From SHVZ01 sp044223515 (lineage in GTDB: Bacteria > Pseudomonadota > Alphaproteobacteria > SHVZ01), in the NCBI GenBank assembly GCA_044223515.1, contig JBGALV010000009.1, forward strand, positions 1 to 64,000: a stretch of 64,000 bases of DNA, given 5' to 3'. Every line of letters begins with the position of its first letter. Positions within the stretch are counted from its first letter, which is position 1. The notes under the pieces were generated by a model. The model made no database searches. It worked only from the letters and a program-made list of their open reading frames with translations, and had not been told where the DNA came from. A program made the position numbers and the translations under genes. Below, piece by piece: positions 55,378-63,236 of this stretch.

Positions 55378-56255
55378 GCGAGGGTCTTTAGCGCGAGCCT
55401 GAGGCTGCCGCCGGCCTGAGCCAGTGCCTTGTCGGCGGCTTCCGGTGTCAGGCCCTTGATCACAAGTACCGCCGGCTTCACGCGGCCGGCGCAGCGCTGG
55501 AGCGCGTCGCGCGCGGCGCTTTCGGAGGCGTCGGTCATCTCCATCAGCATCCGTTCGCTGCGCTTGCGGAGCTTGATGTTGGTGGCGCGGAGATCGACCA
55601 TGTAGCCGTCGTGAACGCGGCCGAGCTTGGTCATCACCAGCGACGAGAGAAGGTTCAGCGTCGCCTTCTGCGCGGTGCCGGCCTTCATCCGGGTCGAACC
55701 CCCGATCGCCTCGGCGCCCGTATCCAGCAGGATCGGCAGCTCGGCCGCCGCCAGCAGCGGTGCCGCGGGGTTGTTGGCGATGCCGATGCCGAGCGCGCCC
55801 ACGGCGCGGCCAGCCTCGATCGCGGCGATGGTGTAGGGCGTGGTGCCGCTGGCGGCGACGGCGATCACCGCATCCTTCGCGTCGACCTTGGCGTTCTGTA
55901 TGTCGCGCTTGCCGGCCTCGCGGTCGTCCTCCGCCCCTTCGACGGCACGGGTGAGCGCCTTCTCGCCGCCGGCGATCAGGTAGACGACGCGGTCGTCGGG
56001 CCAGTCGAAGGTCGGCATCAGCTCGACGCCGTCCAGCAGGGCGAGGCGGCCGGAGGTACCGGCGCCGACATAGATCAGGCGTCCGCCTGATCGCATGCGC
56101 CTGGTCACCGCCTCGGCGGCGGCCTCGATCTGGGGCACGGCGGTGCGGACGGCGGCGATGGCGGCCATCTGGCCCTCGACGAAGACGTCCAGGATGTCGC
56201 GGCTCGGCCAGGCATCCAGACCGTGGTAGCGAGCGCCGACGGATTCGGTAGACAT
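55374..56255 (-). CDS. murQ: N-acetylmuramic acid 6-phosphate etherase
   Basis: A 293-residue SIS-domain lyase that splits MurNAc-6-P to GlcNAc-6-P and D-lactate in peptidoglycan recycling. Catalytic glutamates match: Glu78 in LLDGVELMPTF and Glu109 in VEGAEDD, spaced 31 as in E. coli. YVGAGTSGRLA and GSTRMKAGTAQK bind the substrate phosphate. The product feeds NagA on the opposite arm. It is divergent from the SIS gene across only 46 bp. Confidence 0.95.
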   Translation of the reverse strand: MSTESVGARYHGLDAWPSRDILDVFVEGQMAAIAAVRTAVPQIEAAAEAVTRRMRSGGRLIYVGAGTSGRLALLDGVELMPTFDWPDDRVVYLIAGGEKALTRAVEGAEDDREAGKRDIQNAKVDAKDAVIAVAASGTTPYTIAAIEAGRAVGALGIGIANNPAAPLLAAAELPILLDTGAEAIGGSTRMKAGTAQKATLNLLSSLVMTKLGRVHDGYMVDLRATNIKLRKRSERMLMEMTDASESAARDALQRCAGRVKPAVLVIKGLTPEAADKALAQAGGSLRLALKTLA

Positions 56256-56274
56256 GCGACTCCCGGATTCGGTA
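56241..56274. repeat. 10-bp direct repeat in the murQ/SIS divergent region
   Basis: GGATTCGGTA occurs at 56241-56250 (within murQ codons 2-5) and again at 56265-56274 in the gap, 24 bp apart. Both copies are followed by an ATGC within 16 bp. Two and a bit helical turns of spacing suit a dimeric regulator, but chance is possible because one copy is coding. Confidence 0.45.
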
Positions 56275-56301
56275 AGGCGCGCATGCTACCATCCGATAGG
56301 A

Positions 56302-57300
56302 ATGGCTGGAACCGTGACACCTCGTCTGCTGACCGAGGCGCTCGAAGCGCCCGATCGCGTCGCCCGACAGCTCGCCGCCAACAACGGCGCGATCGCCGAG
56401 GTCGTGCGTCGCCTCAGGTCCAAACCGCCGCGCTTCATCGTTACCGGTGCCCGCGGCTCGTCCTCGCATGCGGCCCGCTTCGGCAAGTACCTGATCGAGA
56501 CGCGGCTCGGCATCTTCACCGCCGCATCGGCGCCGTCGGTCTCGACGCTTTACAAGACGCCGATGAAGCTCGACGGCGCAATGTTCCTCTCGGTCTCCCA
56601 GTCCGGCCGCAGTCCCGACCTCGTGGTCCAGGCCGAGGCGGCGAAGGCGGCGGGCGCGATGACGGTGGCCTTGGTCAACGACGTCGAGTCGCCGCTGGCC
56701 AAGGTGTCCGACTGCGTCGTGCCGCTGGGCGCAGGCGCGGAGACCAGCGTCGCCGCGACCAAGTCGTTCATCACCTCGCTGTCGGCGCTGGCCCAGCTTG
56801 TCGCCGCCTGGGCCGGCGACAAGCCGCTCACCGATGCGCTGGAGCGCTTGCCGACCGCGCTGGCGCAAGCGGCCAAGACCGACTGGGAGCTCCCACTCGG
56901 CAAGGCCGCCTCGTTCTTCGTCGTCGGCCGGGGCCTGGGCTTTGCGATCGCCTCCGAGGCCGCGCTCAAGCTGAAGGAAGTGCTCGGCCTTCATGCCGAG
57001 GCCTATTCCGGCGCCGAGGTTCTGCACGGGCCGGTGACGTTGGTCGAGCCGGGATTTCCTGTTCTCGCCTTCGTCCAGGACGACGAGGCGAAGCCGTCGA
57101 TGGAAGACACGCTCGCCAAGGTCGCCGAGAAGGGCGCTGCCGTGACGCGCGTGCCGACCGGCGCCGCACCGCTGCATCCGGCGCTCGACCTGATCCTCGA
57201 AGCGCAGGTGTTCTATCCCTGGGTGGCGCGGGCTGCGGTCGCGCGCGGCATCGATCCCGACCATCCGCGCCATCTTCGCAAGGTCACGGAGACCCTGTGA
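56302..57300 (+). CDS. Double-SIS protein, likely glucosamine-6-phosphate deaminase type
   Basis: A 332-residue protein with two SIS domains and no N-terminal glutaminase, so it is not GlmS. IVTGARGSSSHAARFGKYLIE and LSVSQSGRSPDLVVQAEAAK form SIS 1, FVVGRGLGFAIASEAALKLKEV and GAEVLHGPVTLVEPG form SIS 2 (quoted in part). NagB-II/AgaS-type deaminases have this layout. With NagA next door, deamination of GlcN-6-P to fructose-6-P is the likely role. It ends GTGA, overlapping nagA by 4 nt. Confidence 0.85.
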   Translation: MAGTVTPRLLTEALEAPDRVARQLAANNGAIAEVVRRLRSKPPRFIVTGARGSSSHAARFGKYLIETRLGIFTAASAPSVSTLYKTPMKLDGAMFLSVSQSGRSPDLVVQAEAAKAAGAMTVALVNDVESPLAKVSDCVVPLGAGAETSVAATKSFITSLSALAQLVAAWAGDKPLTDALERLPTALAQAAKTDWELPLGKAASFFVVGRGLGFAIASEAALKLKEVLGLHAEAYSGAEVLHGPVTLVEPGFPVLAFVQDDEAKPSMEDTLAKVAEKGAAVTRVPTGAAPLHPALDLILEAQVFYPWVARAAVARGIDPDHPRHLRKVTETL

Positions 57301-58430
57301 AAGCTCTCGCCGGCGCCCGCGTCTTCGACGGCGAGACGATCCGCGCCGGCCTCGCGGTGCTGATCGAGGGCGAGAGCGTCGCGGCCGTGGTGCCCGAAGG
57401 CGACGCGCCCAAGGGCGTGGAGCGCATTGCCATCGACGGCCTGTTGGCGCCGGGGTTCGTCGACATGCAGGTCAACGGCGGCGGCGGCGTGCTGTTCAAC
57501 GCGACGCCGACCGTGGAGGCGATCCGCGCCATCGGCGCCGCGCATCGTGGCTACGGCACTACCGGCTTCCTCGTCACCTTCATCACCGACTCCACCGAGA
57601 AGATGGCGGCCGCCGTCGAGGCGGCGCGTCAGGCTCTGGACGAGCGGGTGCCGGGCCTGCTCGGCATCCACCTCGAAGGACCGTTCCTCAATCCGGCTAA
57701 GCGCGGCATCCACGATGCGCGGTATGTGAGGACGCCCAACCAGGGCGATCTCGCTTTGCTGGACGAGCTGCCGGTCGGCCGTACGCTGGTGACGCTGGCA
57801 CCAGAGCAGGCGCCGCCAGGATTGATCGAAAGATTGAAGAAGGCCGGCGTGATCGTCGCCGCCGGTCACACCGATGCCGACTACGACCAGGCGATGTCGG
57901 GCTTCGCCGAGGGTGTCGCCGGCGTGACGCATCTCTTCAACGCGATGACGCCTCTGGCCTCGCGCGCGCCGGGCATGGTCGGTGCCGCGCTCGACCACAA
58001 GTCGGCGTGGTGCGGTCTGATCGTCGACGGCCATCATGTCCATCCGGCGGCTCTGCGTGCCGCCATCTCGGCCAAGCCGAAGGGCACGATGATCCTGGTC
58101 ACCGACGCGATGCCGCCGGCCGCCGGCGGCCCTGCCGCTTTCGATCTCGGCGGACGGCCGATCCGCGCCGAAGGCGGACGCCTAATCGGTGCCGACGGTA
58201 CGCTTGCCGGCGCCGACCTCGACATGGCACGCGCGGTCTCGAACACGGTCGAGATGCTGGGTCTCGGTATCGAGGAGGCGCTGCGCATGGCCTCGCTTTA
58301 TCCGGCACGTGCGCTCGGCTTCGACGACCGCGGTCGCATCGCCGCCGGCCAGCAGGCCGATCTCGTCCTGCTCGACGGCAAGCTTCGGGTCACCGCAACC
58401 TGGATCGGCGGAGAACGTGGCGACCGATGA
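57297..58430 (+). CDS. nagA: N-acetylglucosamine-6-phosphate deacetylase
   Basis: A 377-residue amidohydrolase converting GlcNAc-6-P to GlcN-6-P and acetate. GIHLEGPFLNPAKRGIHDA carries the metal Glu, VAAGHTDADYDQ and GVTHLFNAMTPLASRAPG the metal histidines, and ILVTDAMPP the catalytic Asp. The GTG at 57297 overlaps the SIS-gene stop by 4 nt; the upstream part of the long open frame is out-of-frame shadow. It joins murQ and the SIS protein in a complete MurNAc-6-P to Fru-6-P route. Confidence 0.94.
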   Translation: MKALAGARVFDGETIRAGLAVLIEGESVAAVVPEGDAPKGVERIAIDGLLAPGFVDMQVNGGGGVLFNATPTVEAIRAIGAAHRGYGTTGFLVTFITDSTEKMAAAVEAARQALDERVPGLLGIHLEGPFLNPAKRGIHDARYVRTPNQGDLALLDELPVGRTLVTLAPEQAPPGLIERLKKAGVIVAAGHTDADYDQAMSGFAEGVAGVTHLFNAMTPLASRAPGMVGAALDHKSAWCGLIVDGHHVHPAALRAAISAKPKGTMILVTDAMPPAAGGPAAFDLGGRPIRAEGGRLIGADGTLAGADLDMARAVSNTVEMLGLGIEEALRMASLYPARALGFDDRGRIAAGQQADLVLLDGKLRVTATWIGGERGDR

Positions 58431-59805
58431 CGCGCCGCGCCGCCTGCACATTGCCGCGCGCCGGCTCGTCGCGCTCGACCTCGCCGAGCGAGGGCTGAAG
58501 CGGCGGCCGGACGATCCGGCCTGTCATGCCTGGCGGGCCGATCTCCTGAGGGCCCTCGATCTGCCGAACGCGCTCGCACTGCGTAGTGGAGCGGTGGATC
58601 TGGCGGAGGCCTGCCTCGATCCCCTTGTCGATATCGGCCACACTGCGATCGAGAGCGCAGCGCTCTATCTCGCGCAGCTGGATCCGGACATCGACGACGC
58701 GGCGCTGGTCGAGGCGCATCGGGCCTGGGCACGGCGACATGCCGATCCGCTGGAAACTCTCGCGCACAAGCCGGTGCCGCGCAGGACGCTCCGCATCGGC
58801 TACGTGTCCGCCGATCTCGGCAGCCATCCGGTCGGGCGTCTGCTGCTGTCGACCCTGCCCCGCCACGATCCGTCGGCGGTCGAGGTCCATGTTTATTCGG
58901 ATCGCCTCGTCGAGGACGAGATCACCGAGCGGTTCCGCGTACCGGCCGAGGCCTGGCGGCGGACGTCGGCTCTCGACGATGCCGCGCTCGCGCGCCTTAT
59001 CGGCGCCGACGGAATCGACGTGCTGGTCGATCTCGCCGGACACACCTGGGGCAACCGGCTGCTCGCCTTCGCGCGGAAGCCGGCGCCGGTACAGGTGTCG
59101 TTTCTGGGATATGGCGCCACCACCGGCATGGCGGCGATGGATGCGGCGATCTCCGACCCCTGGGAAGCGCCGACCTCTGCGCATTTCATCGAAACCGTTC
59201 GCCGCCTGCCGTCGGGACGGTTGGTCGCACCGAAGCTTCGCAGCCGATCGCGCGCCGGCCGGCCGACATTCGGATCGCTTAACAAGCTCGCGAAACTTTC
59301 GCCTCCGGTGATCGCGCTATGGTCTCGACTGCTGAGGGAGGTGCCGGAAGCGCGTCTGCTGCTGCAGACGGCGGGGCTGGACCGGCCTTGGCTCAGAAAC
59401 CTCGTCGTCGATGCGTTTGCCGCCCATAGCATCGCCGAGCATCGTCTCGATCTGCGCGGTGCTGTCCCGAACGGCGCGCACCTCAAGACCTATGACGAGA
59501 TCGACGTCGCGCTCGACCCGTTCCCGTTCTCGGGAGGCATGACGACCCACGAGGCGCTGGCAGCGGGCGTGCCGGTCGTCACGCTTCCGGGCGAGCGGCC
59601 CCTGTCGCGCCAGACGCTGTCATTGCTGATGCGGTCGGGCTTGAGCGATCTGGTCGCGCGCGACGCCGACGACTATGTGCGGATCGCCGCCGAGTCCGTC
59701 GGCCGTGTGCTCCCGGCATCCGTGCCGCGTGTGACGCAGGCCCGCGAGCTGGAGGCGGTCTACCGTCAGCTCTGGGAGAAGCGCCTCGGCTCCAGGCCGG
59801 AGTGA
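58417..59805 (+). CDS. GT41/SPINDLY-type glycosyltransferase, short N terminus
   Basis: A 462-residue GT41 protein with only about 110 residues before the catalytic domain, so at most one or two degenerate TPRs. RIGYVSADLGSHPVGRLLL, PVQVSFLGYGATTGMAAMD, FGSLNKLAKLSPPVIALW with the phosphate-contact Lys, and DPFPFSGGMTTHEALAAGVP are canonical. The GTG at 58417 overlaps nagA by 14 nt. It is a paralogue of the TPR-GT41 at the other end of the module. It overlaps the convergent racemase gene by 40 nt. Confidence 0.82.
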   Translation: MATDDAPRRLHIAARRLVALDLAERGLKRRPDDPACHAWRADLLRALDLPNALALRSGAVDLAEACLDPLVDIGHTAIESAALYLAQLDPDIDDAALVEAHRAWARRHADPLETLAHKPVPRRTLRIGYVSADLGSHPVGRLLLSTLPRHDPSAVEVHVYSDRLVEDEITERFRVPAEAWRRTSALDDAALARLIGADGIDVLVDLAGHTWGNRLLAFARKPAPVQVSFLGYGATTGMAAMDAAISDPWEAPTSAHFIETVRRLPSGRLVAPKLRSRSRAGRPTFGSLNKLAKLSPPVIALWSRLLREVPEARLLLQTAGLDRPWLRNLVVDAFAAHSIAEHRLDLRGAVPNGAHLKTYDEIDVALDPFPFSGGMTTHEALAAGVPVVTLPGERPLSRQTLSLLMRSGLSDLVARDADDYVRIAAESVGRVLPASVPRVTQARELEAVYRQLWEKRLGSRPE

Positions 59806-60488
59806 AACCAGGTGATGAAGCCGACGATATCGTAGACGGGAAGGTTCAGCGCCTTCCGGAGCGCGGCCGAGTAGGGCGCCATGTTCGTGCATTCGAGCAC
59901 CAGCGCGCCGACGTCGGGATGCTTCGCGACCAGGGCGCGGCCGGCATCGAGCAGGTCCTGCTCCGCCGCTTCGATGTCGAGCCGCTCCTCGTTGCCGATC
60001 AGCACGCGCGTGAACTCTCGCCCGCTCTCGGTACCGATGATCGGCGTATCCAGCGGCACACCGGCCGCCTTCAGGTGATCCGGGCCCAGCGATCGCGCAT
60101 CGACGGTCAGCACGCCGACGCGTTTCCCCGGCGGCAGGGTCGCCTGGACCATCGGGATCTGCATCAGGCTCGATGTGGCGACCGGCACCTTCACGCGTGC
60201 GGCGAGCTCCGCCTGGAACAGCGAGAGGAAGCCGCAGTTAGTGGTGATGCCGTCGGCGCCGAGCTGGACGAGCTCCTCGGCGGCATCGAGGAAGGCCGGG
60301 AGCAGGCCCTCGGCGCGGCGGCGGACGACGCGCTCGGGCGAGGCGTCACGGACGACCTTGTAGAGAACCGGGAACGGCCAGGTCAGCGCGTTCCCCATGT
60401 CGCCGTTGATGCGCGGGAAACGCGCCTCCAGCATCAGGATGCCGAGGCGGGCGCCGTAGATCGCCTTGCCCCCGGCGGCGATGCTCAC
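59766..60488 (-). CDS. Aspartate/glutamate racemase family protein
   Basis: A 240-residue two-domain cofactor-independent racemase-like protein. The active-site cysteines are Cys85 in ITTNCGFLSLF and Cys200 in LVLECTNMAPY. ILMLEARFPRINGDMGN near the N terminus is typical of the hydantoin/maleate-isomerase-like branch, so it could also be an isomerase or decarboxylase. The GTG at 60488 overlaps the upstream stop by 4 nt (GTGA), which decides it over a GTG three codons earlier. It overlaps the convergent glycosyltransferase by 40 nt. Confidence 0.8.
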   Translation of the reverse strand: MSIAAGGKAIYGARLGILMLEARFPRINGDMGNALTWPFPVLYKVVRDASPERVVRRRAEGLLPAFLDAAEELVQLGADGITTNCGFLSLFQAELAARVKVPVATSSLMQIPMVQATLPPGKRVGVLTVDARSLGPDHLKAAGVPLDTPIIGTESGREFTRVLIGNEERLDIEAAEQDLLDAGRALVAKHPDVGALVLECTNMAPYSAALRKALNLPVYDIVGFITWFHSGLEPRRFSQS

Positions 60489-62173
60489 GCCACCCACTCC
60501 GAGACCGGCGCCTTAGCGTCCTGCAGCGGCTGCGCGATCACGTCGACGAGGGTGGGCCCGCCGGTTTCGACCGCGCGCTTCAAGGTCGCCTGCAGCTCGC
60601 TCGGGTCCTCGACCCGCCATGCCTTCACGCCGAAGGCCTCGGCGACGCGGGCGTGGTCGGTGCGGTCGAAGTCGACGGAGAAGTAGCGCTCGCCGAAGCC
60701 GTATTTCTGTCCGGCCTTGATCCAGCCGAACACCGCGTTCGAGACCACGACGAAGGTGATCGGCAGCTTGAGCCGGACCACCGTCTCCATCTCGCCGGCG
60801 GTGAAGCCGAAGCTGCCGTCGCCCATGACCGCAACGACCTTCTTGTCCGGCCGCCCGACCTGGGCGCCGATCGACGCCGACATCGAGTAGCCCAGTGCGC
60901 CGTGCGCGCGGTTGGTGATGAAGTGGCGGCCTGGCCGACGCACCTCGTAGTGCGCGGAGAAGTAGGGACAGGGGGTGCCGGGATCGGCGACGATCACCGC
61001 ATCCTCCGGCAGCACCGACTGCAAGGCCGCGATCAGCCGCTCGGGCCGGATCGGCGCCTCGGTCGAGCGCGCCAGCTCCTCGAACTTCGCGCGCTTCCTC
61101 GCCTTCAGCGAGGCGAGCAGGGCGCGCGGGTCGTGGCCGGCCTTGTGCCCGGCGACCGCCAGGATCAGCGCTGCCAGCGCCAGCTTCGCATCGCCGGCGA
61201 CCGCGGCATCGGTCCTGTAGTTGACGCCGATCGTGGCGGGATCGACGTCGATATGGACGATCTTTGCCTTGCCCGGTGTGGGGTGGCGCCAGCGCTCGGT
61301 GGTGACCGAGCCGGCACGGCAGCCGATGAACATCACGAGGTCGGCGGCCTCCACCGCCTCGCGCGTCTCGACCGAGCCCCCGTTGGAGCCGACGACGCCG
61401 AGGCCGAGCGGATGCGTCTCGGGGATCGAGCCCTGGCCGGAGACGGTGGTGGCGACGGCCGCGCCCAGCGCCTCGGCCAGCGCCAGAAGCTCGGGCTCCG
61501 CGCCTGATATCACCACGCCGCCGCCGCAGATGAAGATGGGACGCTTGGCCGACCTCAGCAGGGAAGCCGCTTCGGCGACCGCGTCGGGATCGGGACCTAG
61601 GCGCCGTGCCGGAAACTGGCCGAGCGCCGCGTCGGCCCAGATCTCGGCCTCATCGACCGGCTCCTTCTGAACGTCGAAGGGGAAGGAGAGATGCGCGGCA
61701 CCCGGCCGGCCGGTCGTCATCTGGGTGAAGGCGGCGCGGACGTAGCGCGGCAGCTTGCCCGCCCGGTCGATCACGCGCGTGAACTTGGCGAGCGGCCGGA
61801 ACAGGCCTTCCTGGTCGAGCTCGGTCAGGGCGAAGCGGCCGCGCGAGGTGGTGGCGACGTCGGTGGTGATCGCCAGTACGGGAATCGAGGACTCGTTGGC
61901 CTCGACCACGCCCGGCAGGATGTAGGTGGCACCGCCGCCGCTCGGTCCCTCGCAGACGCCGACCTTGCCGGTCACGCGCGCATAGGCATCCGCCATGTAG
62001 GCGGCCGAGCGCTCGTCGCGGGCCAGGATGTGGCGCATCGAGCCGCCGATGCGCTGGAATGCATCGTAGAAGGGCAGGCTGGTGTCGCCGCAGAGGCCGA
62101 AGACATGGCGAACGCCATGCGCTTCGAGCATGCGCACCATCGCCTCGGCGCCGGAAAGCTGGTTGGTCGACAT
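60485..62173 (-). CDS. Thiamine-diphosphate enzyme, acetolactate-synthase-like
   Basis: A 562-residue ThDP enzyme with three domains. The activating glutamate is Glu54 in RDERSAAYMADAYARVTG. VMGDGSFGFTAGEMETVVRL and NAVFG form the metal/ThDP motif (quoted in part). No small regulatory subunit gene is near, and the gene sits between a racemase and hydroxyproline epimerase, so a catabolic carboligase or oxo-acid decarboxylase is more likely than biosynthetic IlvB. It is 3 nt from the hydroxyproline epimerase stop. Confidence 0.82.
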   Translation of the reverse strand: MSTNQLSGAEAMVRMLEAHGVRHVFGLCGDTSLPFYDAFQRIGGSMRHILARDERSAAYMADAYARVTGKVGVCEGPSGGGATYILPGVVEANESSIPVLAITTDVATTSRGRFALTELDQEGLFRPLAKFTRVIDRAGKLPRYVRAAFTQMTTGRPGAAHLSFPFDVQKEPVDEAEIWADAALGQFPARRLGPDPDAVAEAASLLRSAKRPIFICGGGVVISGAEPELLALAEALGAAVATTVSGQGSIPETHPLGLGVVGSNGGSVETREAVEAADLVMFIGCRAGSVTTERWRHPTPGKAKIVHIDVDPATIGVNYRTDAAVAGDAKLALAALILAVAGHKAGHDPRALLASLKARKRAKFEELARSTEAPIRPERLIAALQSVLPEDAVIVADPGTPCPYFSAHYEVRRPGRHFITNRAHGALGYSMSASIGAQVGRPDKKVVAVMGDGSFGFTAGEMETVVRLKLPITFVVVSNAVFGWIKAGQKYGFGERYFSVDFDRTDHARVAEAFGVKAWRVEDPSELQATLKRAVETGGPTLVDVIAQPLQDAKAPVSEWVA

Positions 62174-62176
62174 GGA

Positions 62177-63175
62177 TCAGACGACCTGGAAGCCGCGGGC
62201 GAAGGGGTCGCGGTCGTCGACGAAGATCGTGTTGAGGCCGGTCACCTGGGCCCAACCCCTGATCGAGGGGATGATGGCTTCGTAGTTGCCGACCTTGGCT
62301 TCCTTCTCGACCTTGCCCTCGAACTGGCTGCCGATGATGCTCTCGTGCACGAAGGTCTCGCCGACCTTGAGCTTGCCCTTGCCGGCGAGCTGGGCGATGC
62401 GGGCCGAGGTACCTGTGCCGCAGGGCGAGCGGTCGATCGCCTTGTCGCCGTAGAACACGGCGTTGCGGCCATGGGAGCTCTTCTGCGTCGGCTTGCCGGT
62501 CCACTGGATGTGCGAGAGCCCCTTGATCGCCGGGTTCTCGGGATGGACGTAGGTGCCCGTCTCGTTGAGCTTCTTCCGGAGCTTCGGGCTCATGCGCACG
62601 AGGTCGGCGGCGGTGAAGTCCGCCATGTCGCGGAAATTCTCCTGCGGCTCGACGATGGCGTAGAAGTTGCCCCCATAGGCGACATCGACCTTCAGCGGCC
62701 CCAGCTCGTCGGACTCGACCGAGATGCCCTCGGCGTAGAGGAACGACGGCACGTTGGTCAGCTTCACCCACTCGACATAGGGCCCGTTCTGGCCGTACTC
62801 GGCGATCACCAGGCCGGCCGGCGTGTCGAGGCGGAGCGTGCCCGGCGTCCTGGGCTTCACCAGGCCGCGCTCGATCGCCGCGGTCACGGTACCGATGGTG
62901 CCGTGGCCGCACATCGGGAGACAGCCCGAGACCTCGATGAAGACGATGCCGAGGTCGCAGTCCTCGCGGGTCGGCGGGTACAGCAGGCTCCCTGACATGA
63001 CGTCGTGGCCGCGCGGCTCGAACATCAGGGCTTCACGGATCCAGTCCCATTCCTTGAGGAACTCGAGCCGGCGCTCACTGGCTGTCTTGGCCTTGAGGGG
63101 CGGCTGGCCGCCGGCGACGACGCGGACCGGGTTGCCGCAGGTGTGCGCGTCGACGCAGAAGAAGGTGTGCTGCAT
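62177..63175 (-). CDS. 4-hydroxyproline 2-epimerase (proline racemase family)
   Basis: A 332-residue enzyme with both catalytic cysteines: Cys89 in LPMCGHGTIG and Cys252 in DRSPCGTGTSA. It interconverts trans-4-hydroxy-L-proline and cis-4-hydroxy-D-proline, the first step of bacterial hydroxyproline use. The start MQHTFFCVDAHTCGNPVRVV at 63175 is the family N terminus. It diverges from an FAD oxidoreductase that may oxidise the D-isomer. Confidence 0.88.
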   Translation of the reverse strand: MQHTFFCVDAHTCGNPVRVVAGGQPPLKAKTASERRLEFLKEWDWIREALMFEPRGHDVMSGSLLYPPTREDCDLGIVFIEVSGCLPMCGHGTIGTVTAAIERGLVKPRTPGTLRLDTPAGLVIAEYGQNGPYVEWVKLTNVPSFLYAEGISVESDELGPLKVDVAYGGNFYAIVEPQENFRDMADFTAADLVRMSPKLRKKLNETGTYVHPENPAIKGLSHIQWTGKPTQKSSHGRNAVFYGDKAIDRSPCGTGTSARIAQLAGKGKLKVGETFVHESIIGSQFEGKVEKEAKVGNYEAIIPSIRGWAQVTGLNTIFVDDRDPFARGFQVV

Positions 63176-63236
63176 GGGCCAGGAGCCTATCTGAGCCATG
63201 GCCTCGGCCTCAACCGTCGCGGTATTCTTCCGCCCC

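Noticed and set aside
55378..57273. N-terminal extension of the TPR-GT41 frame to 1315 residues
   Set aside because: This part is antisense to nagA/SIS and out of frame with murQ; the translation is low-complexity and no family matches. The real start is the ATG at 55377.
60485..62173. Assignment as biosynthetic acetolactate synthase IlvB
   Set aside because: No ilvN or other branched-chain biosynthetic gene is adjacent and the operon is catabolic in character.
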